Shown: positions 8,251 to 17,517 of the stretch, in pieces
Layout of the letters: every line of letters begins with the position of its first letter
Position numbering within the stretch: position 1 is the stretch's first letter
From: Paenibacillus sp.
GTDB lineage: Bacteria; Bacillota; Bacilli; Paenibacillales; YIM-B00363
Length of the DNA: 64,000 bases
Direction: 5' to 3'
Assembly (NCBI RefSeq): GCF_035645195.1
Contig: NZ_DASQNA010000030.1
Span: 248,001-312,000, forward strand
Position numbers and translations under genes: made by a program
Notes under the pieces: model-generated
What the model saw: only the letters and a program-made list of their open reading frames with translations
The model's database searches: none
What the model was told of the DNA's origin: nothing

Positions 8251-9429
8251 GTGGAGATGAACCGCGCGTTCCGCTATGAGCTGCCGACGGCCATCGTGTT
8301 CGGCAACGGCGCCGCGGGCGGCCTGGCGGATCATGTCAGGCAGCTGCGAGGCTCCAAAGTGCTGCTCGTGTCGGATCCGGGCGTGCTGAAGGCCGGCCTC
8401 GCCGAGCGGCTGACCGCCGTATTGGAGAGCGCATCGATCCCTTACATCGTGTATTCGGACATCGAACCGGAGCCGGACATCGAAGGCGTCATGCGCGGCC
8501 GCGACGCCGCGCGGGAGAACGGCTGCGACTGCGTTGTCGGCGTCGGCGGCGGCAGCGCGCTAGATACGGCGAAGGCGATCGGGCTGATGCTGAACAACGA
8601 GGGACATATTCGCGATTACGTCGGCATCGGGAAGGTGCCGCGGAAGGGCGCTCCGGTCATCGCGATGCCGACGACCGCGGGCACCGGCAGCGAGCTGACG
8701 ATCTGGTCGGTGCTGTCGGATAAGCGCCATCGCGTCAAATTGAGCGTCGGCAGCCCCTACAATTGTCCGGACATGGCGTTATGCGATCCGGAGTTGACGC
8801 TGACGCTGCCCGGCCCGGTGACCGCCGCCACGGGGATGGACGCGTTGACGCATGCCTTGGAGTCCTATGTCAATAAAGCGACGCAGCCCATTTCGGAAGG
8901 GATGTCGCTGCAGGCGATGAAGCTTGTCGCGAGAAGCTTGCGGACGGCGGTGCTGCAGGGGGATCGGCTGCAGGCGAGATACGACATGCTGATGGCGAGC
9001 CTGCTGGCCGCGATGGCGTTCCATGCGACGCGCCTAGGCCTCGCGCATGCGCTGGCGATCCCCCTCGGGGCGAGGTTCGGTATTCCGCACGGCGTCGTCA
9101 ACGCGATTTTGCTGCCGGAGGTCATGCAGTTCAATCTTCCGGGCAGCCTCGAGAAGTTCGCGGAAATCGCCCGATTGTTCGGCATGCCGACGGAGGGGCG
9201 GTCGCCGCGGGAGGCGGCGGCGCAAGCCGTGATCGCCGTCCGGCAGCTGAAAGAAGATATCGGCATCCGCCAGACGCTGTCGGACTTCGGCGTGACGGAG
9301 GCGGATTTGGACGGGATCGCGGCGGAAGCGCTGCTGTCGGGCAACATCCCGGTCAATCCGGTGCAGCCGTCGGCCGACGACTTGAAGGCGATTTGCCGGA
9401 GCGCCATGCGAAGGGAGAGGGAGGCATGA
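8251..9429 (+). CDS. Iron-containing alcohol dehydrogenase
   Basis: About 392 residues, family III metal-dependent alcohol dehydrogenase. The NAD-binding part shows the GGGSALDTAKAIGL motif. Metal ligands lie in GMDALTHALESY and in GLAHALAIPLG / FGIPHGVVNAILLP, all histidines present. The family interconverts an alcohol or hydroxy-acid with its aldehyde or keto form. The AAGGGGGAGG site (8236-8244) favours the GTG at 8251; ATG at 8257 and at 8227 are alternatives. Its stop overlaps the aldehyde dehydrogenase start (ATGA at 9426), so alcohol oxidation to aldehyde and then to acid is a reasonable reading of the pair. The substrate is unknown. Confidence 0.92.
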   Translation: MEMNRAFRYELPTAIVFGNGAAGGLADHVRQLRGSKVLLVSDPGVLKAGLAERLTAVLESASIPYIVYSDIEPEPDIEGVMRGRDAARENGCDCVVGVGGGSALDTAKAIGLMLNNEGHIRDYVGIGKVPRKGAPVIAMPTTAGTGSELTIWSVLSDKRHRVKLSVGSPYNCPDMALCDPELTLTLPGPVTAATGMDALTHALESYVNKATQPISEGMSLQAMKLVARSLRTAVLQGDRLQARYDMLMASLLAAMAFHATRLGLAHALAIPLGARFGIPHGVVNAILLPEVMQFNLPGSLEKFAEIARLFGMPTEGRSPREAAAQAVIAVRQLKEDIGIRQTLSDFGVTEADLDGIAAEALLSGNIPVNPVQPSADDLKAICRSAMRREREA

Positions 9430-10907
9430 GCGGCCGCGCCATGCAGGAGTGGATCGAGTCGCAGGCGGGGAAAACGTATGCCAATTTCATCGGCGGGGAA
9501 TGGAAGGGAAGCCGCGGCGGAGGGACATACCCGCTATTCGAAGCGGCCCGCCCGTCGCGAAAGCTCGGCGAATTCCCCGATTCGGACATCGCGGACGTGG
9601 ACGAGGCCGTAAAGGCGGCGCATGAAGCGTTCCTCCGCTGGCGGACGGCGCCGGCTTCCGCGCGCGCCGCGGCGCTGTACCGGTTCGCCGAGCTGATCGA
9701 GCGGGACCGCACCGAGCTGTCGTACATCGTCTCGGCGGAACAGGGCAAGACGCTGGCCGAGTCGCTCGGGGAGACGCGAAGGGCCGCGAACGAAGCGCGG
9801 TTTGCCGCCGGGGAAGCGTACCGCATAGACGGCCAGACGCTGCCGGGCGAGACCGAATCGACCCGCGTCGAGGTGCGGCGATCCCCGATCGGCGTCGTCG
9901 CGGCGATCGCGCCGTGGAATTTCCCGGTCGTAACGCCCGTGCGCAAAATCGCCCCGGCGCTCGCCTACGGGTGCACGGTCGTCTACAAACCGGCGTCGGC
10001 GACGCCTTGGAGCGCGGTCAAGCTGATGGAGCTGCTCGCCGAAGCGGGCGTTCCTCCCGGCGTCGTCAACCTGGTGAACGGGACGGGCGGCAAGGTCGGC
10101 GACCCGCTCGCGGCGCATCCGCTCGTGAAGGGCATCAGCTTCACGGGCTCGACCGCGCTGGGCCTTCGCATCAACGCCGCTGCGGCGGCCCGCCTCGCGA
10201 AGACGCAGCTGGAGCTGGGCGGCAAGAACGCGGCGCTCGTGCTCGATTACGGCGATTTGGACGACGCCGCCGCGCAAATCGTCGGCGCCGCGTTCGCCTG
10301 CTCCGGGCAGCGCTGCACCTCCATCAGCCGCGTCATCGTGCTGAAGCGTCAAGCTTCCGCGCTCATCGCCCGCTTGGCGGACCGAATCGCCGGCATCCGC
10401 TTAGGACCGCCCGGGCGGGACGACGCGTCGATGGGTCCGCTCATCGACCGGAGGCAGTACTTGTCCGTCCTCGAATATATCGAAAGCGGGAAAGCCGAGG
10501 GGGCGAGATTGGTGTGCGGCGGCACGGGAGCGGAGACGGAGGAGGGCTGTTACGTAGCGCCGACGCTGTTCGCGAACGTGACGAAGGAGATGCGCATCGC
10601 CCGTGAGGAGGTGTTCGGCCCCGTGCTGTGCGTGATGGAGGCGGACGGCGAGGAGGAGGCGGCAGAGCTTGCGAACGGGACGATGTACGGGCTCGCCGCT
10701 TCCGTGTTTACGGACCGGCTGGACAGCGCGGAGCGGATGAAGGAGGCGCTGGACGCGGGCATGATCCACATCAACCACGGCACGGCCAGTCAAATCCATG
10801 TGCCGTTCGGAGGGGTGAAGAGCTCCGGATTCGGCGCGTATTCCATCGGCCATTCGAATCAAGAGTTTTACACGAACGCGAAAGCCGTTTACGTCAAAAC
10901 CCGATAA
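9426..10907 (+). CDS. NAD(P)-dependent aldehyde dehydrogenase
   Basis: 493 residues, normal for the ALDH superfamily. The cofactor-binding part has APWNFP and the GSTALG motif. The general-base glutamate is in LELGGKNAAL and the catalytic cysteine in SGQRCTSISR. The C-terminal part has EEVFGPV and the MIHINHGTASQIHVPFGG segment. It oxidises an aldehyde to the acid and resembles succinate-semialdehyde / lactaldehyde-type members. The start at 9426 is chosen because it overlaps the upstream stop and follows GAAGGGAGAGGG; a TTG at 9393 is also open. rpiB follows 35 bp later. The operon logic suggests detoxification or use of a short aldehyde made during sugar breakdown. Confidence 0.93.
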   Translation: MSGRAMQEWIESQAGKTYANFIGGEWKGSRGGGTYPLFEAARPSRKLGEFPDSDIADVDEAVKAAHEAFLRWRTAPASARAAALYRFAELIERDRTELSYIVSAEQGKTLAESLGETRRAANEARFAAGEAYRIDGQTLPGETESTRVEVRRSPIGVVAAIAPWNFPVVTPVRKIAPALAYGCTVVYKPASATPWSAVKLMELLAEAGVPPGVVNLVNGTGGKVGDPLAAHPLVKGISFTGSTALGLRINAAAAARLAKTQLELGGKNAALVLDYGDLDDAAAQIVGAAFACSGQRCTSISRVIVLKRQASALIARLADRIAGIRLGPPGRDDASMGPLIDRRQYLSVLEYIESGKAEGARLVCGGTGAETEEGCYVAPTLFANVTKEMRIAREEVFGPVLCVMEADGEEEAAELANGTMYGLAASVFTDRLDSAERMKEALDAGMIHINHGTASQIHVPFGGVKSSGFGAYSIGHSNQEFYTNAKAVYVKTR

Positions 10908-10942
10908 CCCGTTAACCCGACCTTCCTAGGAGGCTGATGACC

Positions 10943-11422
10943 ATGAACATTGCGATCGGAAGCGATCATTGCGGATACGAATTGAAATTGAAGCTGCTGC
11001 CGCTGCTGGAGGCGATGGGGCACGCCGTCACCGATTTCGGCAGCCATTCCGCCGACCCCGTCGACTTCCCGGACATCGCCCGAAGTGTGTGCGACGCCGT
11101 TCGCGGGAACGCGTTCGAGCGGGGGATTATGGTTTGCGGCACGGGCGTCGGAGCGGCCATCGCGGGGAACAAAATTCCGGGCATTCGCGCCTCGGTATGC
11201 CACGACATCCATTCCGCCCACCAATGCGTCGAACACGACGACGTCAACGTCATGTGCATCGGCGCCCAAATCGTCGGCCCGTGGCTGGCCGAAGATTTGG
11301 TTAAAGCGTTCCTCGCCGCCGAGTTCAGCACGGAGGAGCACTTCCGGAGAAGAGTCGGCAAGCTGCGGGATCTGGAAATCGCGTCGGCGAAGGAGCTTGC
11401 GCCTGGAAGCTCGACCCCTTGA
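10943..11422 (+). CDS. rpiB: RpiB/LacA/LacB family sugar-phosphate isomerase
   Basis: 159 residues. It begins MNIAIGSDHCGYELK, the typical RpiB start, and has the phosphate/ring-opening segment CGTGVGAAIAGNKIPGIRAS, followed by a second cysteine-histidine pair (VCHDIHSAHQ) and EHDDVNVMCIGAQ. RpiB enzymes interconvert ribose-5-phosphate and ribulose-5-phosphate, and relatives act on allose-6-phosphate or galactose-6-phosphate. The CTAGGAGG site (10926-10933) is nine bases from the ATG at 10943 and only three from the ATG at 10937, so the shorter form is chosen. It is the last gene of the ADH-ALDH operon. A role in using a pentose released by neighbouring systems is possible but unproven. Confidence 0.92.
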   Translation: MNIAIGSDHCGYELKLKLLPLLEAMGHAVTDFGSHSADPVDFPDIARSVCDAVRGNAFERGIMVCGTGVGAAIAGNKIPGIRASVCHDIHSAHQCVEHDDVNVMCIGAQIVGPWLAEDLVKAFLAAEFSTEEHFRRRVGKLRDLEIASAKELAPGSSTP

Positions 11423-11429
11423 TCTCTGC

Positions 11430-11464
11430 GAAAGCCGCCGCTCTGCGCAATAGCGGCGGCTTTC
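11430..11464 (+). terminator. Terminator after rpiB
   Basis: Perfect 13-bp stem GAAAGCCGCCGCT (11430-11442) / AGCGGCGGCTTTC (11452-11464) with a nine-base loop. The T-run is short. Confidence 0.8.
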
Positions 11465-11504
11465 CGCGCAACGAAAGCACGGAGTCGGACCGGGCGCGGC
11501 ATGC

Positions 11505-11533
11505 TTGTTTTTGGAAGACAAGCACCGTATACT
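11505..11533 (+). promoter_or_regulatory. Sigma-A promoter of the lipoprotein/kinase/regulator operon
   Basis: TTGTTT (11505-11510), 17 bp, TATACT (11528-11533). The predicted start is near 11540. Confidence 0.75.
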
Positions 11534-11547
11534 TACTCTAAACCAAA

Positions 11548-11562
11548 ATGTAAGCGCTTATC
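11548..11562 (+). promoter_or_regulatory. cre-like site (CcpA)
   Basis: ATGTAAGCGCTTATC matches the cre consensus WTGNAANCGNWNNCW except at its last two defined positions. It lies just downstream of the predicted transcription start, where CcpA-HPr(Ser-P) would block transcription. A LacI-family repressor could also use it. Confidence 0.6.
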
Positions 11563-11602
11563 GCAACCGACTCTGTAATTTCATATGCAAGGGGAGATTC
11601 CG

Positions 11603-12880
11603 GTGAAGCAAGGCTTATTGAACGTATTCCTTTCCTTCGGCGTACTCGTTCTCGGCAGCTTGGCAGGATGTTCCCAACCCGCGAACGTTACGCTTGGGTC
11701 CGGTTCTTCGAGAGACGATCCGGCGGCGCCCCCAGAAGTCGTTCGGCTCGAGTTTCTGCAGCAAAAGCGGGAACAGGTCGAAGCGTTCAACGCCCTCATC
11801 GCGAAGTTCCAAGCGGAGTATCCGCATATCGTCGTCGAGCAGGTCAGCGTCCCCGACGGGCAGCAGGTGCTGCAGACGAAAATCGCGAACGACAACCCCC
11901 CGGATCTGTTTACGCATTTCCCTACCAACGCCAACTTCAAGCTGCTTGCGCAGCGCGGATACGTGATGGAGTTAACGGACGATCCGATGCTCGAGCACGT
12001 ATCGGACGATATCCTAAGCGACTACGCCATCGAGGGGAAACAATATTTGCTGCCCTTGACGTTGAATACGACCGGCGTTTTTTATAACAAAGCCATCTTC
12101 GAAACTCACCGCTTGGCGATCCCCCGAACGTACGAAGATTTTATGGACATCTGTCAAACGCTGCAAGAGGCGAACGTCGTGCCGCTGCTGTTTTCCGATC
12201 ACGACGAGAACACGATCGGCCATCAGGCCAAAATTTTTTTCATCAACCATTCGTCCAATCGAGACGACATGTTCGTCGACGCCATGAACGGCGTCCGGCG
12301 GCTCTCGGAACATCCGGACATGCGCGAGATCGCGGAAAAGCTGCTCCAAATTCGCGCCTACGGTCAGCCGCACCGGCTGCAAACCTCGTACGAGGCGGCG
12401 CTGCGCGGCTTCGCGGAAGGCGAAGGGGCTATGTACATCACCGGCAATTGGGCGATCCCGCTCATTCGGAAAGAAAACCCCAGCCTGCGATTCGGGATGT
12501 TCCCTCTTCCCGCCGAGCGGGCGGAAGATACGCGCGTCATCGCAGGCATCGACTCCGCGATCGCGATCGCAAGCGGCAGCCGGCATCCGGAGGAAGCGTT
12601 AACGTTCCTTCGATTTATGGCCAGGGTGGAAAACGCGCAGCTGTTTTCGGACTTGGACGCGGGGGCTCCGTCTGCCTTCACGAACGTGAGAAGCGGGGAA
12701 TCCGAGGAAATCGAGCTGATGATGGATATGATCCGCGCGGGGAAGAACATCTCCTGGCCGAACGCCAGATGGAAGTCGGGCATGATGGAGGACGAACGGA
12801 TTGCGCTGCAAAACTTGGTGGCGACGAAAGACGTCGACCGATTCCTCCGGGAGATCGATGAAATCTTTTATGAAAAATAA
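11603..12880 (+). CDS. Sugar-type ABC solute-binding lipoprotein (sensor-associated)
   Basis: 425 residues, family 1 extracellular solute-binding protein. The N-terminus is a lipoprotein signal (MKQGLLNVFLSFGVLVLGSLAGC), with lipidation expected at the cysteine of LAGC. Family features include the NDNPPDLFTHFP stretch, GVFYNKAIFE, a GEGAMYITGNWAIP segment and a C-terminal helical domain. The GTG at 11603 is preferred, because AAGGGGAGA ends five bases before it; the ATG at 11585 precedes that site. The gene overlaps the sensor kinase by 23 bases and no permease lies between them. It therefore more likely presents a ligand to the kinase, or recruits another transporter, than serving as the binding protein of the importer at 17.5-20.7 kb, which has its own. 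Confidence 0.9.
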   Translation: MKQGLLNVFLSFGVLVLGSLAGCSQPANVTLGSGSSRDDPAAPPEVVRLEFLQQKREQVEAFNALIAKFQAEYPHIVVEQVSVPDGQQVLQTKIANDNPPDLFTHFPTNANFKLLAQRGYVMELTDDPMLEHVSDDILSDYAIEGKQYLLPLTLNTTGVFYNKAIFETHRLAIPRTYEDFMDICQTLQEANVVPLLFSDHDENTIGHQAKIFFINHSSNRDDMFVDAMNGVRRLSEHPDMREIAEKLLQIRAYGQPHRLQTSYEAALRGFAEGEGAMYITGNWAIPLIRKENPSLRFGMFPLPAERAEDTRVIAGIDSAIAIASGSRHPEEALTFLRFMARVENAQLFSDLDAGAPSAFTNVRSGESEEIELMMDMIRAGKNISWPNARWKSGMMEDERIALQNLVATKDVDRFLREIDEIFYEK

Positions 12881-14699
12881 CGTCCCTACGCTCGCTAAGC
12901 CCGGACGCTCCAGCTTCCGCAGGCAGTTTCTGGTCAGTTACGTCATGGTGCTGCTCATTCCCTTCGTCTCCACCCTCGCGGTTTTCGGTTTTCAATCGAT
13001 GGAGGAGACCAAATCTTCTTACTCCGATTTTATGAGACAGTTGACGAGCCAAACGAATACCGGCCTCGATAACTTTTTTATCAACGCCAACCGGATTACC
13101 TTGATGCACATCATCGACGACGAGGTAGCCGACATTTTAGCCAAACCCGATCCGCAGCCCGACGCCGAATATGTGGGGGATTTACGGAAAGTGAAAATTT
13201 CCATCGATCATGCCGTTCGGTTGAATCCCGATATTTCCGGCGTCACGTTCGTGGGTAAAAACGGCAACGTCTACAGCAATACGGACGTGGACGAGACATA
13301 TATGAGGCAGGTTTCCCCATGGTACACGCTCGCGGAACAGTCGGCCGGCGGAGCATTCATTACGCCGGTCTACGACGGCACCTTCTTCCAAAACCGGACG
13401 AAGCTCATTTCGATCGTGCGCGTGCTGACGGGGTGGAATACCGAAAAAATCGGCTACGTTAACGTCGACATCCACTTCCAGTCGATTCTTGCAATGATCG
13501 GCGAGAAGGATCAGAAGCATTCCGACGTCGAGACGCTGCTGATCGATAAGGAGTCTATTATTTACGATTCTTACCGGGGATTCAATGAGTTGAGCGCCTA
13601 TCATTACGCAGAAATCGTCGGCACGATTCGAGAGAACCTGAATGCCGGCCGGGACAACGTATTCGAGTACAAAACCGGAGACAACGGATACCTCGTCGCC
13701 GCGGCCTTCAACGAAACGACCGGTTGGCTTATCGTCAAATACATGCCCTTGGATGTAATCGTCGACAAGTTCAAAAGCAAAATCAGCTACTTCGTCTCGA
13801 TCCTGCTCGCGTCGCTGGCGCTGGCGGCGATTTGCGCTTACGGCTTCTCGCTCCGCATCAGCAAGCCCATTACGCGTCTCGTGCGGACGATGAAGATGGC
13901 GAAGACGGGCAAATTTACTCCGATCATGGACTTTGCGGACCGCAATGATGAAGTCGGCGAGCTGTTCAACAGCTATAACGCCATGATCAAACGAATCAAC
14001 GAGGGCATCCAAAAAGAGTACTTGGCCGACATCAACCAGAAGAAAATCGAATTCAAAATGCTGCAGGCCCAAATCAACCCGCATTTCCTGTACAACACAT
14101 TAAACGTCATCAGTTCGATCGCGGAGCTGAACAATGTCAACGAAATTCAAGACATTACGCATCATCTGGCCAAAATGTTCCGGTACAGCATCACGCCGAG
14201 GGACAGCGTGCGGCTCAGCGAGGAGCTTGAACAAGTGAGGCATTACGTCAGCATTCAGCAGGTCCGTTTCCTCGGGAAAATCCAAGTCGTGTACGACATC
14301 GAAGAATCGCTGCTGCAGGCGACGGTGATGAAATTTTTGCTCCAGCCGTTCATCGAGAACGCGGTGTACCACGGCATCGAACCGAAAGGCGGCAAAGGGA
14401 CGCTGCGCCTCACGACTCGAATCGAAGATTCGCTCTTGCTCTTTATCGTAGAGGACGACGGCGTCGGCATGCCGGAGGAGCGGCTGCGCGCGCTGAACGA
14501 TTCGCTGTCGGCGCCGTCCGCGCCGTCGGCGGGTCGAGGGCACGAAAGCCTCGGCGTGAAAAACGTTCATCAACGCATTAAGGACTATTACGGAGACGAC
14601 TACGGGATCCAGCTCCGAAGCAGCCCCGGACAGGGAACGTCCGTATATATCCGGATTCCGCTTCCCCGGAGCGAATTAACCATGGAGGTGGCGCCATGA
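12858..14699 (+). CDS. YesM-type sensor histidine kinase
   Basis: 613 residues. One membrane helix lies near residues 30-50, followed by an extracellular sensor (Cache-like) of about 230 residues, a second helix near residues 300-320 and a HAMP-like region (SKPITRLVRTMK). The His_kinase domain has the phosphoacceptor histidine at about 409 (QINPHFLYNTLN). The ATPase domain follows (LQPFIENAVYHGIEPKGG, DDGVGMP). The start overlaps the end of the lipoprotein gene; a weak GGGAGA site precedes it, so translation is probably coupled. It pairs with the regulator that overlaps its own stop by four bases. Such kinases respond to sugars or oligosaccharides and switch on a nearby uptake operon, here most likely the one starting at 16407. 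Confidence 0.92.
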   Translation: MKSFMKNNVPTLAKPGRSSFRRQFLVSYVMVLLIPFVSTLAVFGFQSMEETKSSYSDFMRQLTSQTNTGLDNFFINANRITLMHIIDDEVADILAKPDPQPDAEYVGDLRKVKISIDHAVRLNPDISGVTFVGKNGNVYSNTDVDETYMRQVSPWYTLAEQSAGGAFITPVYDGTFFQNRTKLISIVRVLTGWNTEKIGYVNVDIHFQSILAMIGEKDQKHSDVETLLIDKESIIYDSYRGFNELSAYHYAEIVGTIRENLNAGRDNVFEYKTGDNGYLVAAAFNETTGWLIVKYMPLDVIVDKFKSKISYFVSILLASLALAAICAYGFSLRISKPITRLVRTMKMAKTGKFTPIMDFADRNDEVGELFNSYNAMIKRINEGIQKEYLADINQKKIEFKMLQAQINPHFLYNTLNVISSIAELNNVNEIQDITHHLAKMFRYSITPRDSVRLSEELEQVRHYVSIQQVRFLGKIQVVYDIEESLLQATVMKFLLQPFIENAVYHGIEPKGGKGTLRLTTRIEDSLLLFIVEDDGVGMPEERLRALNDSLSAPSAPSAGRGHESLGVKNVHQRIKDYYGDDYGIQLRSSPGQGTSVYIRIPLPRSELTMEVAP

Positions 14700-16231
14700 A
14701 GGTGTTAATCGCCGACGATGAATATTACACCCGCTTGGGGCTCGCGAAACGCATTCGAGAATGGGACGGCCAAGCGGACATTCGCGAGGCGGAGACGGGG
14801 GCGGACGCCTTGAGGCTCATCGAGCGCGACCCGCCCGACATTTTGCTGGCGGATATCCGCATGCCCGAGATGGACGGCCTAACGTTAGTGGAACGGGTTC
14901 GCTTGCAGTATCCGGCCGTCACGTCGGTCATGATCAGCGGGTTCGCCGAATTCGCTTACGCCAAACAAGCGTTGGCCTTCGGCGTGAAAGACTATTTGCT
15001 TAAGCCGATCGATCGCGGCGAATTCATGTCGCTGCTCGAGCGGTTGTACGAGGAGATCGGCCGACGCAAACGGTCGAACTCGGCGGCGCTGCTGAACCGG
15101 TTGTTGTATTCGGCGGCGGAGGATGCGAACGCGAACGCGGGCGCGGGCGATCCCGCATCGCTGCTGCCCGAGGGCCGCCCGTTCGCCGTCATGGCCGTCC
15201 AATGCGCGGGAGCGGCGACGGCGGAGGATATCGACGGCTTCCTCGGGGCGCTGCGGGAGGCGAAGCTTCCGGTCGCAGTCGACGGGTATGCCAGCCGGCT
15301 GCACGATAACGAGCGGATTGTCCTGCTGTATGCCGCAGACCCGGCGACGGATCTCGAGCTGTTCAACATGCACATGGAGCTGTGCCTGGCGCAGCTGCGA
15401 GCCCTGTTTCGAACGATGCCGGAGTCGTTCTCCGCGGGAGTCAGCAGAACGAGGATCGGCGGGAGCATCAAGGAAGCGTACGGGGAAGCGAAGCTTGCGT
15501 TGAATTGCCGGTTGCTCAGCGGTTTAAACCGAACGAACTCTTACGAAAAAGAGGCGCAGCGCGGCCGCTACAACATCGAGGGGGCCGAGGAAATCGCAGG
15601 CGCGCTCTTCCATAAGCTGACCGCCCTTCGGTGCGAGGAGGCCAAGCAGATCGTAGCGAACGTATTCGAACGGCTGAAGCGGGACAAGGAGCGGCTGACG
15701 GTGCAAAGTTTGCAGGACACGTACTGCCGATTCGTCCTGATCCTGAATTCTTCCATTGAATATCTCCGGGGGAAGCACCCCGAGTGCGTCTGCGAATATT
15801 TCGAACAGTGCGATATATCCGGCTTTACGTCGTTCGACGAGCTGCCGCTCTCGCTTCACCGAAGCATCGACGCGATCCGCGAACGGTTTCCCCCCGATCC
15901 TGCGAACGAAAGCGTAGTGGAGGAAATCAAGCGATTCATCGCCGGCCATTACTACGAGGACATCCTGCTGGACGACATCGCGAGGAAACAATATTACGTC
16001 GATCCGTCTTACCTGAGCAGGCTGTTCAAGCACGAAACCGGCGTCAAATTTTCCGAATATTTGTTGTCCGTGCGCATGCAGCGGGCGAAAGAGCTGTTGG
16101 AAACGTGCCCGCAGCTGTCGATATCGGACGTCGCCAACGCGGTCGGTTACAACGATTCTTCGTATTTCGTCCAGTTGTTCAAAAAGTACTACGGCCAAAC
16201 GCCGGGGAAGTTCAGGCAAGCCCAAATGTAA
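14696..16231 (+). CDS. YesN-type response regulator with AraC DNA-binding domain
   Basis: 511 residues. The receiver domain has an acidic pair in IADDEYY, a phosphorylated aspartate at residue 53 (LLADIRMPEMDG) and lysine in DYLLKPID. A middle region of about 270 residues has no recognised motif. The C-terminus carries two AraC helix-turn-helix units (DDIARKQYYVDPSYLSRLFKH and SISDVANAVGYNDSSYFVQLFKKYYGQTP). It starts by an ATGA overlap with the kinase and has GGAGGTG upstream. It is the output of the lipoprotein/kinase module; probable targets are its own promoter and the glycohydrolase/ABC operon just downstream. Confidence 0.93.
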   Translation: MKVLIADDEYYTRLGLAKRIREWDGQADIREAETGADALRLIERDPPDILLADIRMPEMDGLTLVERVRLQYPAVTSVMISGFAEFAYAKQALAFGVKDYLLKPIDRGEFMSLLERLYEEIGRRKRSNSAALLNRLLYSAAEDANANAGAGDPASLLPEGRPFAVMAVQCAGAATAEDIDGFLGALREAKLPVAVDGYASRLHDNERIVLLYAADPATDLELFNMHMELCLAQLRALFRTMPESFSAGVSRTRIGGSIKEAYGEAKLALNCRLLSGLNRTNSYEKEAQRGRYNIEGAEEIAGALFHKLTALRCEEAKQIVANVFERLKRDKERLTVQSLQDTYCRFVLILNSSIEYLRGKHPECVCEYFEQCDISGFTSFDELPLSLHRSIDAIRERFPPDPANESVVEEIKRFIAGHYYEDILLDDIARKQYYVDPSYLSRLFKHETGVKFSEYLLSVRMQRAKELLETCPQLSISDVANAVGYNDSSYFVQLFKKYYGQTPGKFRQAQM

Positions 16232-16237
16232 CGCAGC

Positions 16238-16283
16238 AAACCGGGATCGCGGCAGCATCGTCTGCCGCCGGTCCCGGTTTTTT
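16238..16283 (+). terminator. Rho-independent terminator after the two-component genes
   Basis: AAACCGGGATCGCGGCAG (from 16238) pairs with CTGCCGCCGGTCCCGGTTT, followed by T's to 16283. It separates the sensing operon from the glycohydrolase operon. Confidence 0.9.
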
Positions 16284-16366
16284 CGTGCGGTCAGCGATCA
16301 CGATATTCACATTTCCCATCTCAGAATGTTTATACCGAGCCAACGGAGGCGAGGTGTAAGCTATAC

Positions 16367-16381
16367 ATGTAAACGTTACCA
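16367..16381 (+). promoter_or_regulatory. cre site (full consensus)
   Basis: ATGTAAACGTTACCA fits every position of the cre consensus WTGNAANCGNWNNCW. It lies 26 bp before the proposed TTG start of the first glycohydrolase gene, so carbon catabolite repression by CcpA is likely. Confidence 0.7.
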
Positions 16382-16406
16382 AACATCCGAGGAAGAAGGT
16401 GAATGC

Positions 16407-17495
16407 TTGGATCGAGCGACCTTGCAAGACAAATTTTACGGCTGCATCGCAGGGGTGCATATCGGTTCGTCCATGGGCGCCATCGTCGAAGGGTACAACG
16501 GTTGGGACTATAACCGGATCGAGCGGGAATTCGGCACGTTGGACGATCTGTACTGTTACGAGCATTACGAAAACGGGTGGATCCGTGAGCCGGGCACGAC
16601 GGAGGACGGCGTAGAGAGACAGAAGCTGATGATCACGGCCGTCATCGAAAAGCAGGACCGGGTGACCGCGGAGGACGTGCGCCGCATTTGGCTTCGCGAC
16701 ATTCGCCCGGAGGCCGCCGGCATGATTTCGGAGAAATTCGAAGCGGCGCTGCTCGCCATGGCAAGGAGCGGCATACCGGCGCGGGATCTCGGAAAATATT
16801 GCGACTACGCTGGACTGAACAGCTTCTCCCGGTCGTGCCACCCGATCGGCCTCATCAACGCCGGGGACGAGGCGGGCGCCGTCGAGGACGTCCTCGAGGT
16901 CGGGCAGCTGTACCAAACCTCGAACAGCCGAGGGCTCAAGTGGGCCTGCGTCACGGCGGCGGCCATCGCCGCGGCGACCCGTCCGAACGCGACGGCGGAC
17001 AGCGTGATCGGAGCGATCTACGACTATTGCGACCCGGACGAGGTCGTGCGCGAGCTGGACCGCGGACTGCGGATCGCGAGCGGCTGCAGCGACTTCCGCG
17101 AGCTTCGCGCCGCCTTCGACGGCGTGTACAACGGCTGCGGCGTTCCTTACTACATGAGCTACGCGAACGAGGTCGTCACCAAAGGGGTTTGCATTTTCCG
17201 AATGACCGGCGGCGTCCTGTACGACGCGATGATCGCGGGCGCGAACATGGGGCGGGACACCGACTGCACCGCCGCCGTGGCGGCGGGCATCGCCGGCGCG
17301 TTGTCCGGGATCGCGTCCATGCCGGAGAAGCTGATCCAACAGGTCGACCGCGCGACGGATCTCATCGCCTTCACCAATTCGAAACGAACGATGAAGGAGT
17401 CCGCCGACGGGCTGTACGGGGCTTTCCAAGCAAGGCTGCGGCGAATGAAGGAGCATGCAACGCTCATGGGCGAGTTCTCCGGCGCCGCCAACTAA
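16407..17495 (+). CDS. ADP-ribosylglycohydrolase-fold protein, paralogue 1
   Basis: About 362 residues, ADP_ribosyl_GH superfamily (DraG/ARH). Enzymes of this fold hydrolyse N- or O-glycosidic bonds to ribose using two Mg ions. The two metal motifs are recognisable but altered: TTEDG near residue 65 in place of the usual TDDT, and GRDTDC near residue 280 in place of GGDTDT. The N-terminal GVHIGSSMG replaces the usual GDALG. The TTG at 16407 is chosen because GGAAGAAGG ends seven bases before it, and the resulting N-terminus (LDRATLQDKFYGC) aligns with both paralogues; an ATG at 16326 would add 27 unrelated residues. It opens the ABC operon and 22 bp separate it from the binding protein. The true substrate is unknown; a ribosylated or other N-glycosylated compound brought in by the importer is an inference. 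Confidence 0.85.
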   Translation: MDRATLQDKFYGCIAGVHIGSSMGAIVEGYNGWDYNRIEREFGTLDDLYCYEHYENGWIREPGTTEDGVERQKLMITAVIEKQDRVTAEDVRRIWLRDIRPEAAGMISEKFEAALLAMARSGIPARDLGKYCDYAGLNSFSRSCHPIGLINAGDEAGAVEDVLEVGQLYQTSNSRGLKWACVTAAAIAAATRPNATADSVIGAIYDYCDPDEVVRELDRGLRIASGCSDFRELRAAFDGVYNGCGVPYYMSYANEVVTKGVCIFRMTGGVLYDAMIAGANMGRDTDCTAAVAAGIAGALSGIASMPEKLIQQVDRATDLIAFTNSKRTMKESADGLYGAFQARLRRMKEHATLMGEFSGAAN

Positions 17496-17517
17496 ACCGT
17501 TACGGGAGGGAACGCAA

